Of a stretch of 64,000 nucleotides of DNA, positions 23,452-33,642 are shown piece by piece. A program made the position numbers and the translations under genes. Source of the stretch: Drosophila miranda (taxonomy: Eukaryota > Arthropoda > Insecta > Diptera > Drosophilidae); NCBI RefSeq assembly GCF_003369915.1, contig NW_022881603.1, positions 6,865,249 to 6,929,248 of the forward strand. Direction: 5' to 3'. Each line of letters starts with the position of its first letter. Within the stretch, counting starts at the first letter, position 1. Under the pieces are notes generated by a model. It saw nothing but the letters and a program-made list of their open reading frames with translations. It was not told where the DNA came from and did no database searches.

Positions 23452-24548
23452 TATACCCGATACTCAAAATGAGTATTGGGGTATATTAGATTTGTGGTAA
23501 AAGTGGATGTGTGTAACGTCCAGAAGGAATCGTTTCCGACCCCATAAAGTATATATATTCTTGATCAGCATCAATAGCCGAGTCGATTGAGCCCTGTCTG
23601 TCTGTCCGTCTGTCCGTCCGTCCGTCCCCTTCAGCGCCTAGTGCTCAAAGACTATAAGAGCTAGAGTAACGATGTCTTGGATCCAGACTTCTGTGATATG
23701 TCACTGCTACAAAAATATTTCAAAACTTCGCCCCGCCCACTTCCGCTCCCACAAAGGACGAAAATCTGTGGCATCCCCATTTTTAAAGATACGATAAAAC
23801 CAAAAACGCAGAATCGTAGAGGATGACTATATGTTTTAGAATGTAAGATCTCAACCAGATCGTATAATTATTATAGCCAGAATCAAGAAAACAATTTCAT
23901 TCTTTCTCGCGCTGTCTCTCTCTAACACACAGGTTTCATGGTCGGTTTTGCCAATTGCAAAATATGAGTTCAAGGATCTCAGAACCGATAATAGCCAGAG
24001 CAACCAAATTTGGTATCCACACTCCTGTGATATCGGACCTTGACCGTTTCGTGTCCAAATTTCGCCACACCACCTTCCGCCCCCGCAAAGGACGAAAATC
24101 TGGGGCATCCACAAATCTCAGAGACTATTAAGGCTAGAGTAACCAAATTTGGTATCCGCACTTCTGTTGGATCTCACTATAAAACGTATATCTCAGAATT
24201 TCGCCCCACCCCCTTCCGCCCCCACAAAGGACGAAAATCTGTTGCATCCACAATATTGCAGATTCGAGAAAACTAAAAACGCAGAATCATAGATAACGAC
24301 CATATCTATCGGATTGCTGAATCTGGACCAGATCAGATAATTTTTATAGCCAAAAGGAACAAATCAATTTGCAGTGGCTACGCAGCGCCCAACGTCACGC
24401 TCAGACTGATTTTCTGTCTCTCTCGCACGCACTCTTTGTCGTGTCGTTTAATATTAGCAGCGTCTGCCGGAGGAGAGCCATACTGACTTAGTATCAGGTA
24501 TAACTGTAGAGTTGCGGTGTCCGCAGCAACTCAAAACGTTCCCCCTCG
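23452..24548. mobile_element. ISY-like DINE-1/Helentron element, copy 3
   Basis: Uninterrupted copy of the 2392-3493 element, with the shortest GTCC tract of the three (about 23595-23628). The 3' motif reads GTATCAGGTATA, one base different from copies 1 and 2. The terminal hairpin is kept near 24508-24533. The split GA-rich motif is at about 24414-24440. Confidence 0.75.
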
Positions 24549-24897
24549 TTTATATTTACAATAAAGTGCAGAGTGCACTTTACATTCATTTGATCCGAGT
24601 GTCCATGCAACAGCGGTGGCTTCTGTTCAGGCCTCTGCAGATACATATATTAAGTGCCTTAGAAACTACAAATTAGAGTAAAGTAACATTGGAGGAAACA
24701 ACAAATGCTTAAATGTTCCAAAGATCTGTAAGATTCTGTATGAAACTGGAATAAACTCAATTTAAATAAAAATTGTTCTTCTCAGACCATAAATCCTCCG
24801 TCGCATCGATATTCATTTATATTTTATGCCTCGACTTTGGCTAATTTGTCAAGCCTTTATTTACTCCAATTGAGTTTCTCCACTCCCACAGCGGTCC
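24549..24897. other. Tail-to-tail spacer of unit 3, left part
   Basis: Non-coding sequence matching the start of the unit 1 spacer. It stops at 24897, where the LTR element begins, and resumes at 36252. Confidence 0.6.
24894..24897. repeat. Target-site duplication GTCC, left (right copy at 36252-36255)
   Basis: The uninterrupted units read GCGGTCCCTCGG here. The LTR element splits this and leaves GTCC on both sides, a 4-bp duplication as expected for the Gypsy superfamily. Confidence 0.8.
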
Positions 24898-27506
24898 TGT
24901 AACGAGTAACGAAGAGAATCTTCGCACGATGAAGCTGGTGGTCGGCTAACTGAGAAGGAGTACGCGCTCGCTTCCACGGCTGATCTCTGGTCGGAAATGG
25001 GGATGGGTTCTTTAGGGTAACCCTCCAGTTAGGTTGCTTCGCTCCTGCTGGTATTATTTTATTAAAATTCGCGTACTCTTTTTGGTAATGGGAGGGGGAC
25101 AGACAAGGAAAGGATCGTTAGGGGTACGGAAAGTATAGTGGGGCAAAGATAGTGCAGAGAAGGAGTAGGGATCTACCACCGCGGCGGACATCTCTGTTTT
25201 GCTGGCACGGAGTCGTGCCACGCCCACCCTACCATGATCCTGAAAGAGCCAATAATAATATCAGGATCCCTGGAGTGTCCGGTATTGGTCATCCTATTTC
25301 GCTCACGAGCGGCATGGTTCCCCCAAATGCGGTAACGTCTAGCACATATTCATCTTAACAATCATTTTATTAGAAACTATATTCAGATACTATATTCATG
25401 TTACAAGAAAAAAGAAACACTAACCGAGAACTCCAAGACAAGACTAAATTGACAAAAGGAGGAACGAAAAGCGTCACAAGAGATATAGCTATTATTACTA
25501 GGGAATATTTAGATAAATAAATACGATAAGTGTAAATAGTTATAAGTGCATATACGATATTTTATAGCGCGATATAAACTAATGATTTTTCCTTAGATAG
25601 AAAGATAATACTATAGCGCAATATAGGTACACATGTCCCAGCACATCGGCTTCAGGGAGTAGTTGGACATACTATTCGTTCTACCAAGCGTATTGTAAAG
25701 GCAGAAGGCCAATCAGCTGTGACTACTTTAAAAGTGTGAGGTCAACGACCGACAAACAGCTCTAGCAAAAAAGAACGAAGCTTTTGCCACGCTCGCGGAA
25801 TTTTGGGAGGCAATAAAATGTAATGTTGTTGGTATATTATAAAGCTCACTCAGTTTTTGTTTGTGTTCCCGCGGCGAAAGATCTTTCGTAGCTGGGCGTG
25901 TGGCTGTGTGTGGGTGCATTAAACTTTTACCTGCAAACCAAAAACAAAATCGTACAGCGCGTGCTGCATGGCATAAGCTCGCGGAGGGGACCCGGCCGAG
26001 CGGACGCTTTTAAGCTCAAACTTTTAAGCTTTTATCAAATGCATTTTCAAACTTTCCATGTGTTGGTGGGTTTTTTTTCTGGTTTTTTTTTCTGTTACAA
26101 TTAACACTAAGTATATCCAACTACACAAAAACAGACATATCAACGGACTGCGAGGTTCAAGGGAATGCGAGTCACGGTGGGATCTTACTGTCCTCAGTGG
26201 CTTTCAGTGGGCGGTGTATACATATGTATGTGAGCACATCTCTTACAGTTTTCATTCAGCCTACATAATGACACTAACGTGCACATAAGACAAACGCTGG
26301 CCTCCACTGCACTTTAAATAAACGTTTGGAACAGCTAGGCCGAATCACGAGACGAACAAGAGAGGCGATACCACTAGGGGTCGCCGGGAGGTTATGTACA
26401 CACGTGGTGCACTATTTTTTCCCGCCCGGTAGGAACATTTAAGCGGCTTCGGGCCTACGCTGACTGCCAGCACCGGTTTCCGTTTCTTGGCCCGGTTTTG
26501 AATGCGAAACGGTTACGCCACTTCGCCGCACTAAGCCCGTTCAGACGGCTGTCCTCGTCTCGCGCAGCCAAAGTTCACTGCCCGCGACTTGGTGGATCAG
26601 CTGGTTCGTAGTGCGGGGGCTTAAAGCTCGGGCTGCAGCTTTTGGATAATTCCCAAACTAAGTGCCGATTCTAATGTGGAATTTGAAAATACTGATCAGG
26701 CTACTTTTTCTAACAGTTACTCCATGCACATATTTACCCGGTTGGAACTGGCACTGCGAAAATAGGGGGATGGGGTTGAGGTGCTAATTCCTTCTTTCTC
26801 CAGGTGTTTTTTTTTTTTTTTTTTTTGTGTTGGGGCTGCTCACCTCCAAGCGGAAACTACAGAAAAAGTCGGAAAATCTAACTTCGAGGCTCCTAGCACT
26901 GTCGAAGGCCGGTACTCACGTTTTCGATTAGAGCCCAATCTGCTTTCTTGGGTTCTTTTTTCCCGATCGAGTGCACTTTGGTTTCACACCACGGTTATTT
27001 ACGGCGGTTTAATTTTATTTTTATTATTTTTTTTTCTCACCGCGCAACTGAATGCTTGTACGGCCACGAGGAGAAAGAAAGATTTGGGCGGATCTACTGA
27101 CCAACAAAAATTTTGTTCTCCGGATCTGCCTTTGCACGATCCTTCGCCATTCACCTTGAATGGTTATGGACATGGTGGGGAGATTTTTTGTTCGTTTTTA
27201 AGCATATTCTTAATGTCAACCCTAGATGGCGCTAGCCCTCACACGACCAGGAACATTTAACATGTAACACCACAACAAGAAATTAAGCCAACCTAACTAT
27301 ACACTAACTATGGGGACTAAACTTAATAATTAATAAGTATCTCGGTGAGGTGTGATATATACTTGTATAAATAATACAATATATATAAATATATTTATAT
27401 ATATATTATATACATAAATATATAAATTGTACAAATACCATCGGGCATACTTTCAGGCGAAGAACACAAATATGCTTTCCTATCCGCCCGACAAGCGACC
27501 ACTACA
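24898..27506 (-). repeat. 3' LTR (left on plus strand)
   Basis: 2609 bp, starting TGTAACGAG and ending CCACTACA on the plus strand (TG...CA ends). It contains a T18-20 tract near 26806 and AT-rich sequence near 27360-27430. A plus-strand ORF of about 159 codons at 26781 has no recognisable domain and occurs equally in both LTRs. Confidence 0.92.
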
Positions 27507-27596
27507 AATCCCCCCGGCCAAGATCACACTTTGGTGTTAATCACATCAAAGGGTGATAGACGCTTGGAGGAAAACCGTTAACCTGTATTAGGATGG

Positions 27597-29537
27597 TCAC
27601 TGCTTTATGTCTTTAGCGTGGTATTTTCCGATAAGTCTACCTTGGGGATCTTCCAACTCGTAATAACTGTGACCAAGCCTACGTTTTATTCTAGCTTTTA
27701 CAAAAGTAGGAGCTAGTTTTGCGCTGAAACCTTTAACGAAATTGCTCTGCTGAAAGTTGCGTCTGTAGACCTCCTGGCCAACTTTGAACGCCACTTCACG
27801 ACTTCGAAGGTTGTACTGCTGTTCGTTTCGTTGGTGTTGTTTTTGTATTGTTCGTTGGGCTGTTTTTCGAATCACATCAAACGAATCTTCCCGGCCAAAA
27901 CTCACGGTACGATCTTCTAAAACCTGCAAATTTCGTAAGAGCTGATAGGTGTCTCCATTGGTGATCATGTGCTGTCCAAATGCAACCCGATAGGGGCTGT
28001 CGTTTAGGGCTGAATGCAGACTAGATCGTAAGGCACAACTAATAGAACTAAGCTGCTCATCCCAATTAGTTTGATCTGGCTTGATGTAAGCTTTAATGGC
28101 GGCAATAACGGATCTGTTAACGCGTTCCGATGCGTTGGCTTGAGGTGCGTACACAGCCGTATAAAAATGCTGCACATTGTACTTTTTCAACAGCGAATTG
28201 AAGTGATGGGACTTAAATTGTACTCCATTGTCGGACACAACCACTTCGGGTACCCCGAAGCAATGGAATAGGTCCTCTTCCATGAATCGAGTTATCGCCT
28301 CCGCTGTAAATTTCTTTACGGGTTTTAAAAACGGATATTTTGAAAGATGGTCCAAAACAACGAAGATACCGATATTTCCGGATTTGCTTCGTGGATACGG
28401 ACCCAGGAAATCCACAAACAACTTCTGAAACACTCGTTGAGTTTCCTTCACTGGAGCTAATGGGGGTCGTAACGAACGATTCGGGTACTTGGTGCACTTG
28501 CAGACCGAACAGCTGTTTATGAACGCTCTCACATCGGTTACTAAACTTGGCCAATAATAATAACGTCGAACTCTCTCCAACGTTTTATTAATGCCGCTAT
28601 GAGCTGCTAGCGACTGTTCGTGACTCTGTTTTAGTACATCGGACACCAGCTCCGTTGGAACCCACAGCTTCCAACACAGGTCGTCAGCGATCTGATCAGC
28701 AGCCGCGTGTTCTGCTCGCCGATATATGAGATTATCGATCACCTTAATGTCTGGCATCTGTGTCTGGTTGCCTTTAATTTTTCGAATTAGTTCCAAATAT
28801 TCTGCCGACTTGAAGCAATCAGATTGCAAGTCTACCAATCCATCGCAGCTGAATGCCGATAGATCTTCGGTGTGCACCCGCGACAGAGCATCTGGGACAA
28901 CATTTTGGCTACCTTTGCGGTGGAAAATTTTGAAGTTGAACCCCTGCAATTTGAGAGCCCATCTTGCCAATCTAGAACTTAGGTCCGATTGTGACATTAG
29001 CCACTTCAATGATGCATGGTCGGTATGGATGGAGAACTCGTGTCCTTCCACATAAGCTCGAAACTTCTTCACACACATTATGGCTGCCAAACACTCTTTC
29101 TCCGTGACTGAATAGTTTCGCTGACACTGATTCAGCTTGCGAGACATGAATGCGATTGGGATGTCATTACCATCGCTATCCGTTTGCATTAACACGCCGC
29201 CAACTCCGGTGTGGCTGGCATCGCAATGAATGGCAAATGGAATGGTAAAGTCGGGGCTATGTAGGACTGGTGCCTCGCACATTTGGTCTTTTAAACTTTC
29301 AAACGCCCTTTGCGCTTCGTTGGTCCATACAAACGATCGACGTTGCTTTAGTGTATCTGATATTGGGGCAGCAATTCCGGCATAGTTTTTAATAAATATA
29401 TGGTACCATCCAGTGGTTCCCAAAAATCGTCGCACTTGCTTCACCGATCGTGGCACTGGAAACTCCCGAATAGCAGCAACTTTTTCGGGATCCGTTTGTA
29501 TCATCCCATACCCTATCACGTGGCCCAGGTATTTCAC
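27597..29537 (-). CDS. pol: LTR element pol, 3' part: RT end, RNase H, integrase
   Basis: The frame (646 codons) begins in the RT thumb (KYLGHVIGYGM), continues into a Gypsy-type RNase H (FAIHCDASHTGVGGVLMQ; IHTDHASLKWL), and then integrase: zinc-binding HHCC (HSGINKTLERVRRYYYWP; CSVCKC), the catalytic core with Asp in FVDFLGPYPRS, Asp in VVSDNGVQF and Glu in ASERVNRS, and a C-terminal tail with YNLRSREVAFKVGQEVYRRN. It is separated from the upstream RT frame by a 1-nt shift near 29575-29590. Confidence 0.9.
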   Translation of the reverse strand: MKYLGHVIGYGMIQTDPEKVAAIREFPVPRSVKQVRRFLGTTGWYHIFIKNYAGIAAPISDTLKQRRSFVWTNEAQRAFESLKDQMCEAPVLHSPDFTIPFAIHCDASHTGVGGVLMQTDSDGNDIPIAFMSRKLNQCQRNYSVTEKECLAAIMCVKKFRAYVEGHEFSIHTDHASLKWLMSQSDLSSRLARWALKLQGFNFKIFHRKGSQNVVPDALSRVHTEDLSAFSCDGLVDLQSDCFKSAEYLELIRKIKGNQTQMPDIKVIDNLIYRRAEHAAADQIADDLCWKLWVPTELVSDVLKQSHEQSLAAHSGINKTLERVRRYYYWPSLVTDVRAFINSCSVCKCTKYPNRSLRPPLAPVKETQRVFQKLFVDFLGPYPRSKSGNIGIFVVLDHLSKYPFLKPVKKFTAEAITRFMEEDLFHCFGVPEVVVSDNGVQFKSHHFNSLLKKYNVQHFYTAVYAPQANASERVNRSVIAAIKAYIKPDQTNWDEQLSSISCALRSSLHSALNDSPYRVAFGQHMITNGDTYQLLRNLQVLEDRTVSFGREDSFDVIRKTAQRTIQKQHQRNEQQYNLRSREVAFKVGQEVYRRNFQQSNFVKGFSAKLAPTFVKARIKRRLGHSYYELEDPQGRLIGKYHAKDIKQ

Positions 29538-29575
29538 TTCCTTCAGGCAAAATTTGCTCTTCTCTACGTTTATCG

Positions 29576-30100
29576 TCAGTCCAGCTTGGACAGTCGGTCG
29601 GCCAGCGCTTTCAACACGGACATGTGCTTCTCGAAGGACTCCGAAATCACCAATAAGTCGTCGAGATAAATGAAAATCTCATTTCGCAAAGATGGTGGGA
29701 TAACTTTATCCATCAGTTTGGACATGGTCTGTGGGGCATTGCATAAACCAAACGGCATCACCGTGAATTGATATAGCGGCCTCCCAGGCACAGCAAAAGC
29801 CGTCTTCTCCCGAGCCCTTGGAGTAAGCGGAATCTGCCAGTAAGCATCTTTAAGATCGATGCTTGAAATGAACTGCGCTTTTGGAAGTCTACTTAAAATG
29901 CCATCAATGAGGGGCATAGGGTAAGCATTTTTGACTGTTACTCCGTTAACTTTCCGGCTATCAAGGCAAAGGCGAACCTTACCTGGCTTACGCACAATTA
30001 CTACCGGGGAAGACCACGGGCTATCTGATTCTTCAATCACCCCAAGGCCTAACATTCGGTCCAACTCTTCGTATATACATTTTTCGACTGCAGGCGACAC
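29576..30100 (-). CDS. pol: LTR element pol, reverse transcriptase segment
   Basis: Open frame of 174 codons with the Gypsy RT palm and fingers: VIEESDSPWSSPVVIVRKPG, KVNGVTVKNAYPMPLID, SSIDLKDAYWQIPL and the catalytic YLDDLLVIS. It ends early at a 1-nt frameshift before the thumb (LKALADRLSK), and on its 5' side another shift near 30150 cuts it off from the protease frame. Confidence 0.9.
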   Translation of the reverse strand: MSPAVEKCIYEELDRMLGLGVIEESDSPWSSPVVIVRKPGKVRLCLDSRKVNGVTVKNAYPMPLIDGILSRLPKAQFISSIDLKDAYWQIPLTPRAREKTAFAVPGRPLYQFTVMPFGLCNAPQTMSKLMDKVIPPSLRNEIFIYLDDLLVISESFEKHMSVLKALADRLSKLD

Positions 30101-30141
30101 TGCGTAGTGGCGTTGTTTTATGGGCCGAGTCTCGGCAATTT

Positions 30142-30774
30142 CTATGTAAGCCAGTTTGTCTTTCCTAATCCTTTTTCGGCAAACGAAGGGAACATCTGTA
30201 CTATCGCTACTAGTTCCTTCTGCTGTAATTCCGACAAAGGTATTTGCATCGGGTTGTCAAAGTTTATAGCCGCCATACTGTTGTTATTCGCTTTGCTCAT
30301 TAAGAAGAACGGCAGTAGATTAAAGCTTATCCAAAAGTCTATTCCTAGATATAACTCCTGCGATAACGATGGTACAAGATAAAGGCATATTCGTTTTGAA
30401 TTTCCACGAAAGCAAATGAGTGTGGAGATCCTACCTAGAATAACTTGCTTTTTCCCATCTGCGGTTCGCACGGCTGACTTCATCGGCTTGACCTCAGGGT
30501 TTGTTCGAGATAACTCTTCTGCAAATTTACCCCCAAGGCAGCTGATTGAGGCGCCTGTGTCCATTAATCCACTTATCGTCTTGCCAAACAGAGTGACATT
30601 GGCGTAGGGTCGTAGGTCAGTGATATTACTAATAACAGAGGCGAATAATGCTCTGCGCGCATTTTTACTCTGCGTGCGGAACAGCTTCCTACGCTTACGG
30701 TCTCGAGTTTTGCTAGGCGCAGGGGTCGTTTCCTGATCGTCGTCCTGTACTGGTATCATAGTGGTCGTTATCAT
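30142..30774 (-). CDS. pol: LTR element pol, aspartic protease segment
   Basis: Frame of 210 codons containing a retropepsin motif (SGLMDTGASISCLGG, the DTGA active site) followed by a linker to RT (FPSFAEKGLGKTN). The frame is lost near 30150 through a single-base change, just before the RT block beginning near 30100. It starts about 40 nt after the gag stop in another frame, suggesting that Pol was made by frameshifting or re-initiation. Confidence 0.85.
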   Translation of the reverse strand: MITTTMIPVQDDDQETTPAPSKTRDRKRRKLFRTQSKNARRALFASVISNITDLRPYANVTLFGKTISGLMDTGASISCLGGKFAEELSRTNPEVKPMKSAVRTADGKKQVILGRISTLICFRGNSKRICLYLVPSLSQELYLGIDFWISFNLLPFFLMSKANNNSMAAINFDNPMQIPLSELQQKELVAIVQMFPSFAEKGLGKTNWLT

Positions 30775-30812
30775 GTCAGGAGGTAGGGGGAGTGAGCTTG
30801 ACGTAGCCCCGG

Positions 30813-32429
30813 TTACTCCGTATTCGTCGCCTTCGACACTAACTTGCGTGCACTCGATATCGGTGCACGAGCCAACTCGTTTTTTGACGAGCTACATTTT
30901 TGGCACGATGGTTTATATGTGTCCCGCTTACCACATCCATAACAGAATACTTTACGCTCTGCTTCGCACTCTTGATATCGGTGGCCTTGTTTATTGCAAT
31001 TCCAGCAAGAAAGCGTCATCGCGTCGATATCAAAAGCGTCAGCTTCTTCCGAATCGGCTTCTGCCAGACCTTCTGTCTGGATGGACATTTCGTTCACCTG
31101 ATTGCGAGGAACAAATCGTCGAGTAGCCGGGATTGGCTTAGCAGTATTTTCGATGAACCTTTCACGCCTGCGGACCACTTGTCGCAACTGCACAATGTTC
31201 GGTATGGGCACATATAAAATCTCATGTTGTATCTCATTGAGCAGATTTGCTCGCAACACCTCTAACAGGGACTGCTCGGTCATCGGCTGCACGAGCTTGT
31301 CTGCAAGCTCCACTATGGCCTCATAAAAACTGTCAAACGGTTCGTTGACTTTCTGCTTCCTCTGGGTGATCGCGGTTCTGATTTCTAAATCTGTTCTGCC
31401 GTCCGAAAACTGCGATCTCAGAGCAATACAGAGATCAATCCAGCGCACTCTTGGTACGCTTTTATGATACCTCCAGTACCATTCACCCGCGCTTCCTTCG
31501 AACAGGTTGCTCGCGTAGCGAGATAACAATTCAAAATTGCTATCTAATGTCTGGCTGGTCAGAGCTTCGACGCGATACAAAAAATCATCTATTGACATAG
31601 AGGAGCGCCCTGAGAATCTCAACTTCCAGTTCGCGATTATCTGGCTAATCCGATCCGCGCGCAACTGATGTGATTGCTGCGACTCGGGTGGGGCTGACAA
31701 GTTAGTCGGTCGCTCGGACGCTGAGTTTGGCAATGCTGCGTTTTCCCTGGCGGATAACCTAAAGAGTTGCTCAAAGGATTGATTTGACCTAACGGGAGAG
31801 GACTGCCTATGGGCTGGGTGTACCCTTTCCGTTGGAACTGGAGCTGCAGTCTGGAGCGACAATCTTTGAAACCCCGCTTCAATCGCGTTAGCTAGCATTT
31901 GAGTGTGCTGTGCTAGTGCGGCTGTCACTGCGTCCGCAATGGTCTGTTGCAAGCTACCATCCGTGGCTGGCAGACCCGTTCGAGCTGCTGAAGCTGACAC
32001 CACTGCTGCCGCAGAGTTTGGCGGTTGGCCTCTAGGACGATCTGGAGCGGCCATTGGACCGGACACACTAGGCCCTTCGGGTTGGCTAACACTTCGGACC
32101 GCACTCTGCATATTGGCAGCGGATAATTGGTTTAGCTGTAATTTAAGTGTTTTCGAACGGGATCTGGTCACTGCAACTGCCCCTGGTTGGCTGCCTGAAG
32201 CTTGAGCTGCTTCTAGTTCTTCTGCCAAATTAAGGGTCGATTTGCTCAGCGCAGTTCTGCACACTGGACAGACTTTCTTATTTCCTGAACATGCACTAAA
32301 GCAGGTGTGATGGAAATAATGGTTACAGCTGGTAGCTAATAGTTGGCCTGGGTATTCGACTTCTTGCGTGCATACACAGCAAACGGTTTCGCTCTGAATC
32401 CTATAATCCGGGCTTCGGTCTACCGGCAT
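30813..32429 (-). CDS. gag: LTR element Gag with N-terminal RING-H2 finger
   Basis: An intact 538-codon frame starting MPVDRSPDYR. Residues about 18-60 form a RING-H2 pattern: C-x2-C (CCVC), C-x-H-x2-H-x2-C (CNHYFHHTC) and C-x2-C (CPVC). A Ser/Ala/Gln-rich linker follows, then a retrotransposon Gag capsid region (about 280-430; LSRYASNLFEGSAGEWYWRY). Near residue 485 there is a CCHC knuckle (CWNCNKQGHRYQEC) and a second, imperfect one (CYGCGKRDTYKPSC) with Tyr in place of His. Capsid and knuckles package RNA; a RING on Gag is unusual and might bind ubiquitin-pathway partners, but that is inference. Confidence 0.88.
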   Translation of the reverse strand: MPVDRSPDYRIQSETVCCVCTQEVEYPGQLLATSCNHYFHHTCFSACSGNKKVCPVCRTALSKSTLNLAEELEAAQASGSQPGAVAVTRSRSKTLKLQLNQLSAANMQSAVRSVSQPEGPSVSGPMAAPDRPRGQPPNSAAAVVSASAARTGLPATDGSLQQTIADAVTAALAQHTQMLANAIEAGFQRLSLQTAAPVPTERVHPAHRQSSPVRSNQSFEQLFRLSARENAALPNSASERPTNLSAPPESQQSHQLRADRISQIIANWKLRFSGRSSMSIDDFLYRVEALTSQTLDSNFELLSRYASNLFEGSAGEWYWRYHKSVPRVRWIDLCIALRSQFSDGRTDLEIRTAITQRKQKVNEPFDSFYEAIVELADKLVQPMTEQSLLEVLRANLLNEIQHEILYVPIPNIVQLRQVVRRRERFIENTAKPIPATRRFVPRNQVNEMSIQTEGLAEADSEEADAFDIDAMTLSCWNCNKQGHRYQECEAERKVFCYGCGKRDTYKPSCQKCSSSKNELARAPISSARKLVSKATNTE

Positions 32430-33607
32430 TGTAAAGTTATCCTATATATTAACTAGCTTTAAGCACGTTCCTATAAATCTAGTTCAGACAAATATTAACA
32501 AAAAAAACAATAATAACGGGGAAAGCAAAAAAAACGATCTTTGATAGAGAGATTTTGGGGGAAACCATGCAACCCTTTCCCTCCGAAAGGTTGCCAATAA
32601 CTATGCGTGGTAGAGCGAAAAAGGGGGAAATAAAGAAAAGGTATCTTCGGCAATCGTGACCCAAGTAGTAGCTCTAGGCCCCTTCCTGTCTGCGGCGAAC
32701 GCCTAAACATAGGGACGGACGACGTTCTTGCCCGCGTGCCCATACCAGGATCACGACGGTGTTCATCAGCCGCCCATCGAGGAAACATTACCGAAGCGGT
32801 TACGGGGAGTTTGTAATAGTCTCTGCGTGCTACGACCTATACCTTTTTCGCAGCCATTATCGGTCCGGGCCGGAAGCGTAGCACGAAGAAACGCACCAGC
32901 ACCAGGGGTACCACGTTCGGCCGGCGATAACCTGCTGTATAAATCGGCGCACGAATAGACCAATCACTAGAAATTAGAGAGAGAAACAAAAGACGGAGGC
33001 ACCCTAATAACCCCGATTCGAGTTGAGCGGCAACAAAAAAAAATTTTGATTCTTTTAGCTGACTCCGGCGACAACTGAACCAAAGCTACCCAAGGTACCT
33101 GTCAATTTCCAAGGGATAAGGCGAATGTATTCACTAATATGCTTCTGTATAGCGGCAGGTCGTAGATTTACTCCACTAATAACCCTGTGTCCAGCCAACT
33201 TCCACATACCAGTGAATCCATCTAGTTTTCACTGCTATGGCATATACTGCTCGGCAATAAAGCTATGGTGAAGCTATTATCGATTCCAGAGCAGCTTACC
33301 ATCGAGCAAGGGTTATGGATCATACTCCGATGCGGGCTAACCGTTATCGGAAACTAATAAGCATCCACCATCACAGGATCCAATTCCAGGAAAAAAGGAA
33401 GGCTTTAAGGAAGGGGGGTGGGAAACAGGGAACAAAAGTCTTAAGCCAGTGCATGACTATGCACTGCTCGCAGGAGTTAAGGACTTTCTCAACAATTTTT
33501 CTGCTTCGGGGTCAAGTTTGGCTGGGGTCACACACAACCATATAAGTTAATGTAACTCCGCTTTGTAACGTTTACAATTACGTCAACCCTGACCTTCAGG
33601 CCTTTCG
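32430..33607 (-). other. LTR element untranslated leader
   Basis: The stretch between the primer site and the gag start has no convincing coding frame on either strand. Nothing recognisable was found in it beyond A-rich and T-rich tracts. Confidence 0.6.
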
Positions 33608-33625
33608 GCCCCACGTTGGGCGCCA
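33608..33625 (-). promoter_or_regulatory. Primer-binding site, tRNA-Lys type
   Basis: On the minus strand these 18 nt read TGGCGCCCAACGTGGGGC, complementary to the 3' end of Drosophila tRNA-Lys as I remember it, including CCA. The site is 17 nt inside the 5' LTR boundary. Confidence 0.8.
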
Positions 33626-33642
33626 AATAAAATAATTATTAC

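Noticed and set aside
26781..27260. 159-codon plus-strand ORF in the left LTR (and at 35526-36005 in the right LTR)
   Set aside because: It is repeated only because the LTRs are copies, starts in a T-tract (poly-Phe), lies antisense to the element and shows no recognisable domain.
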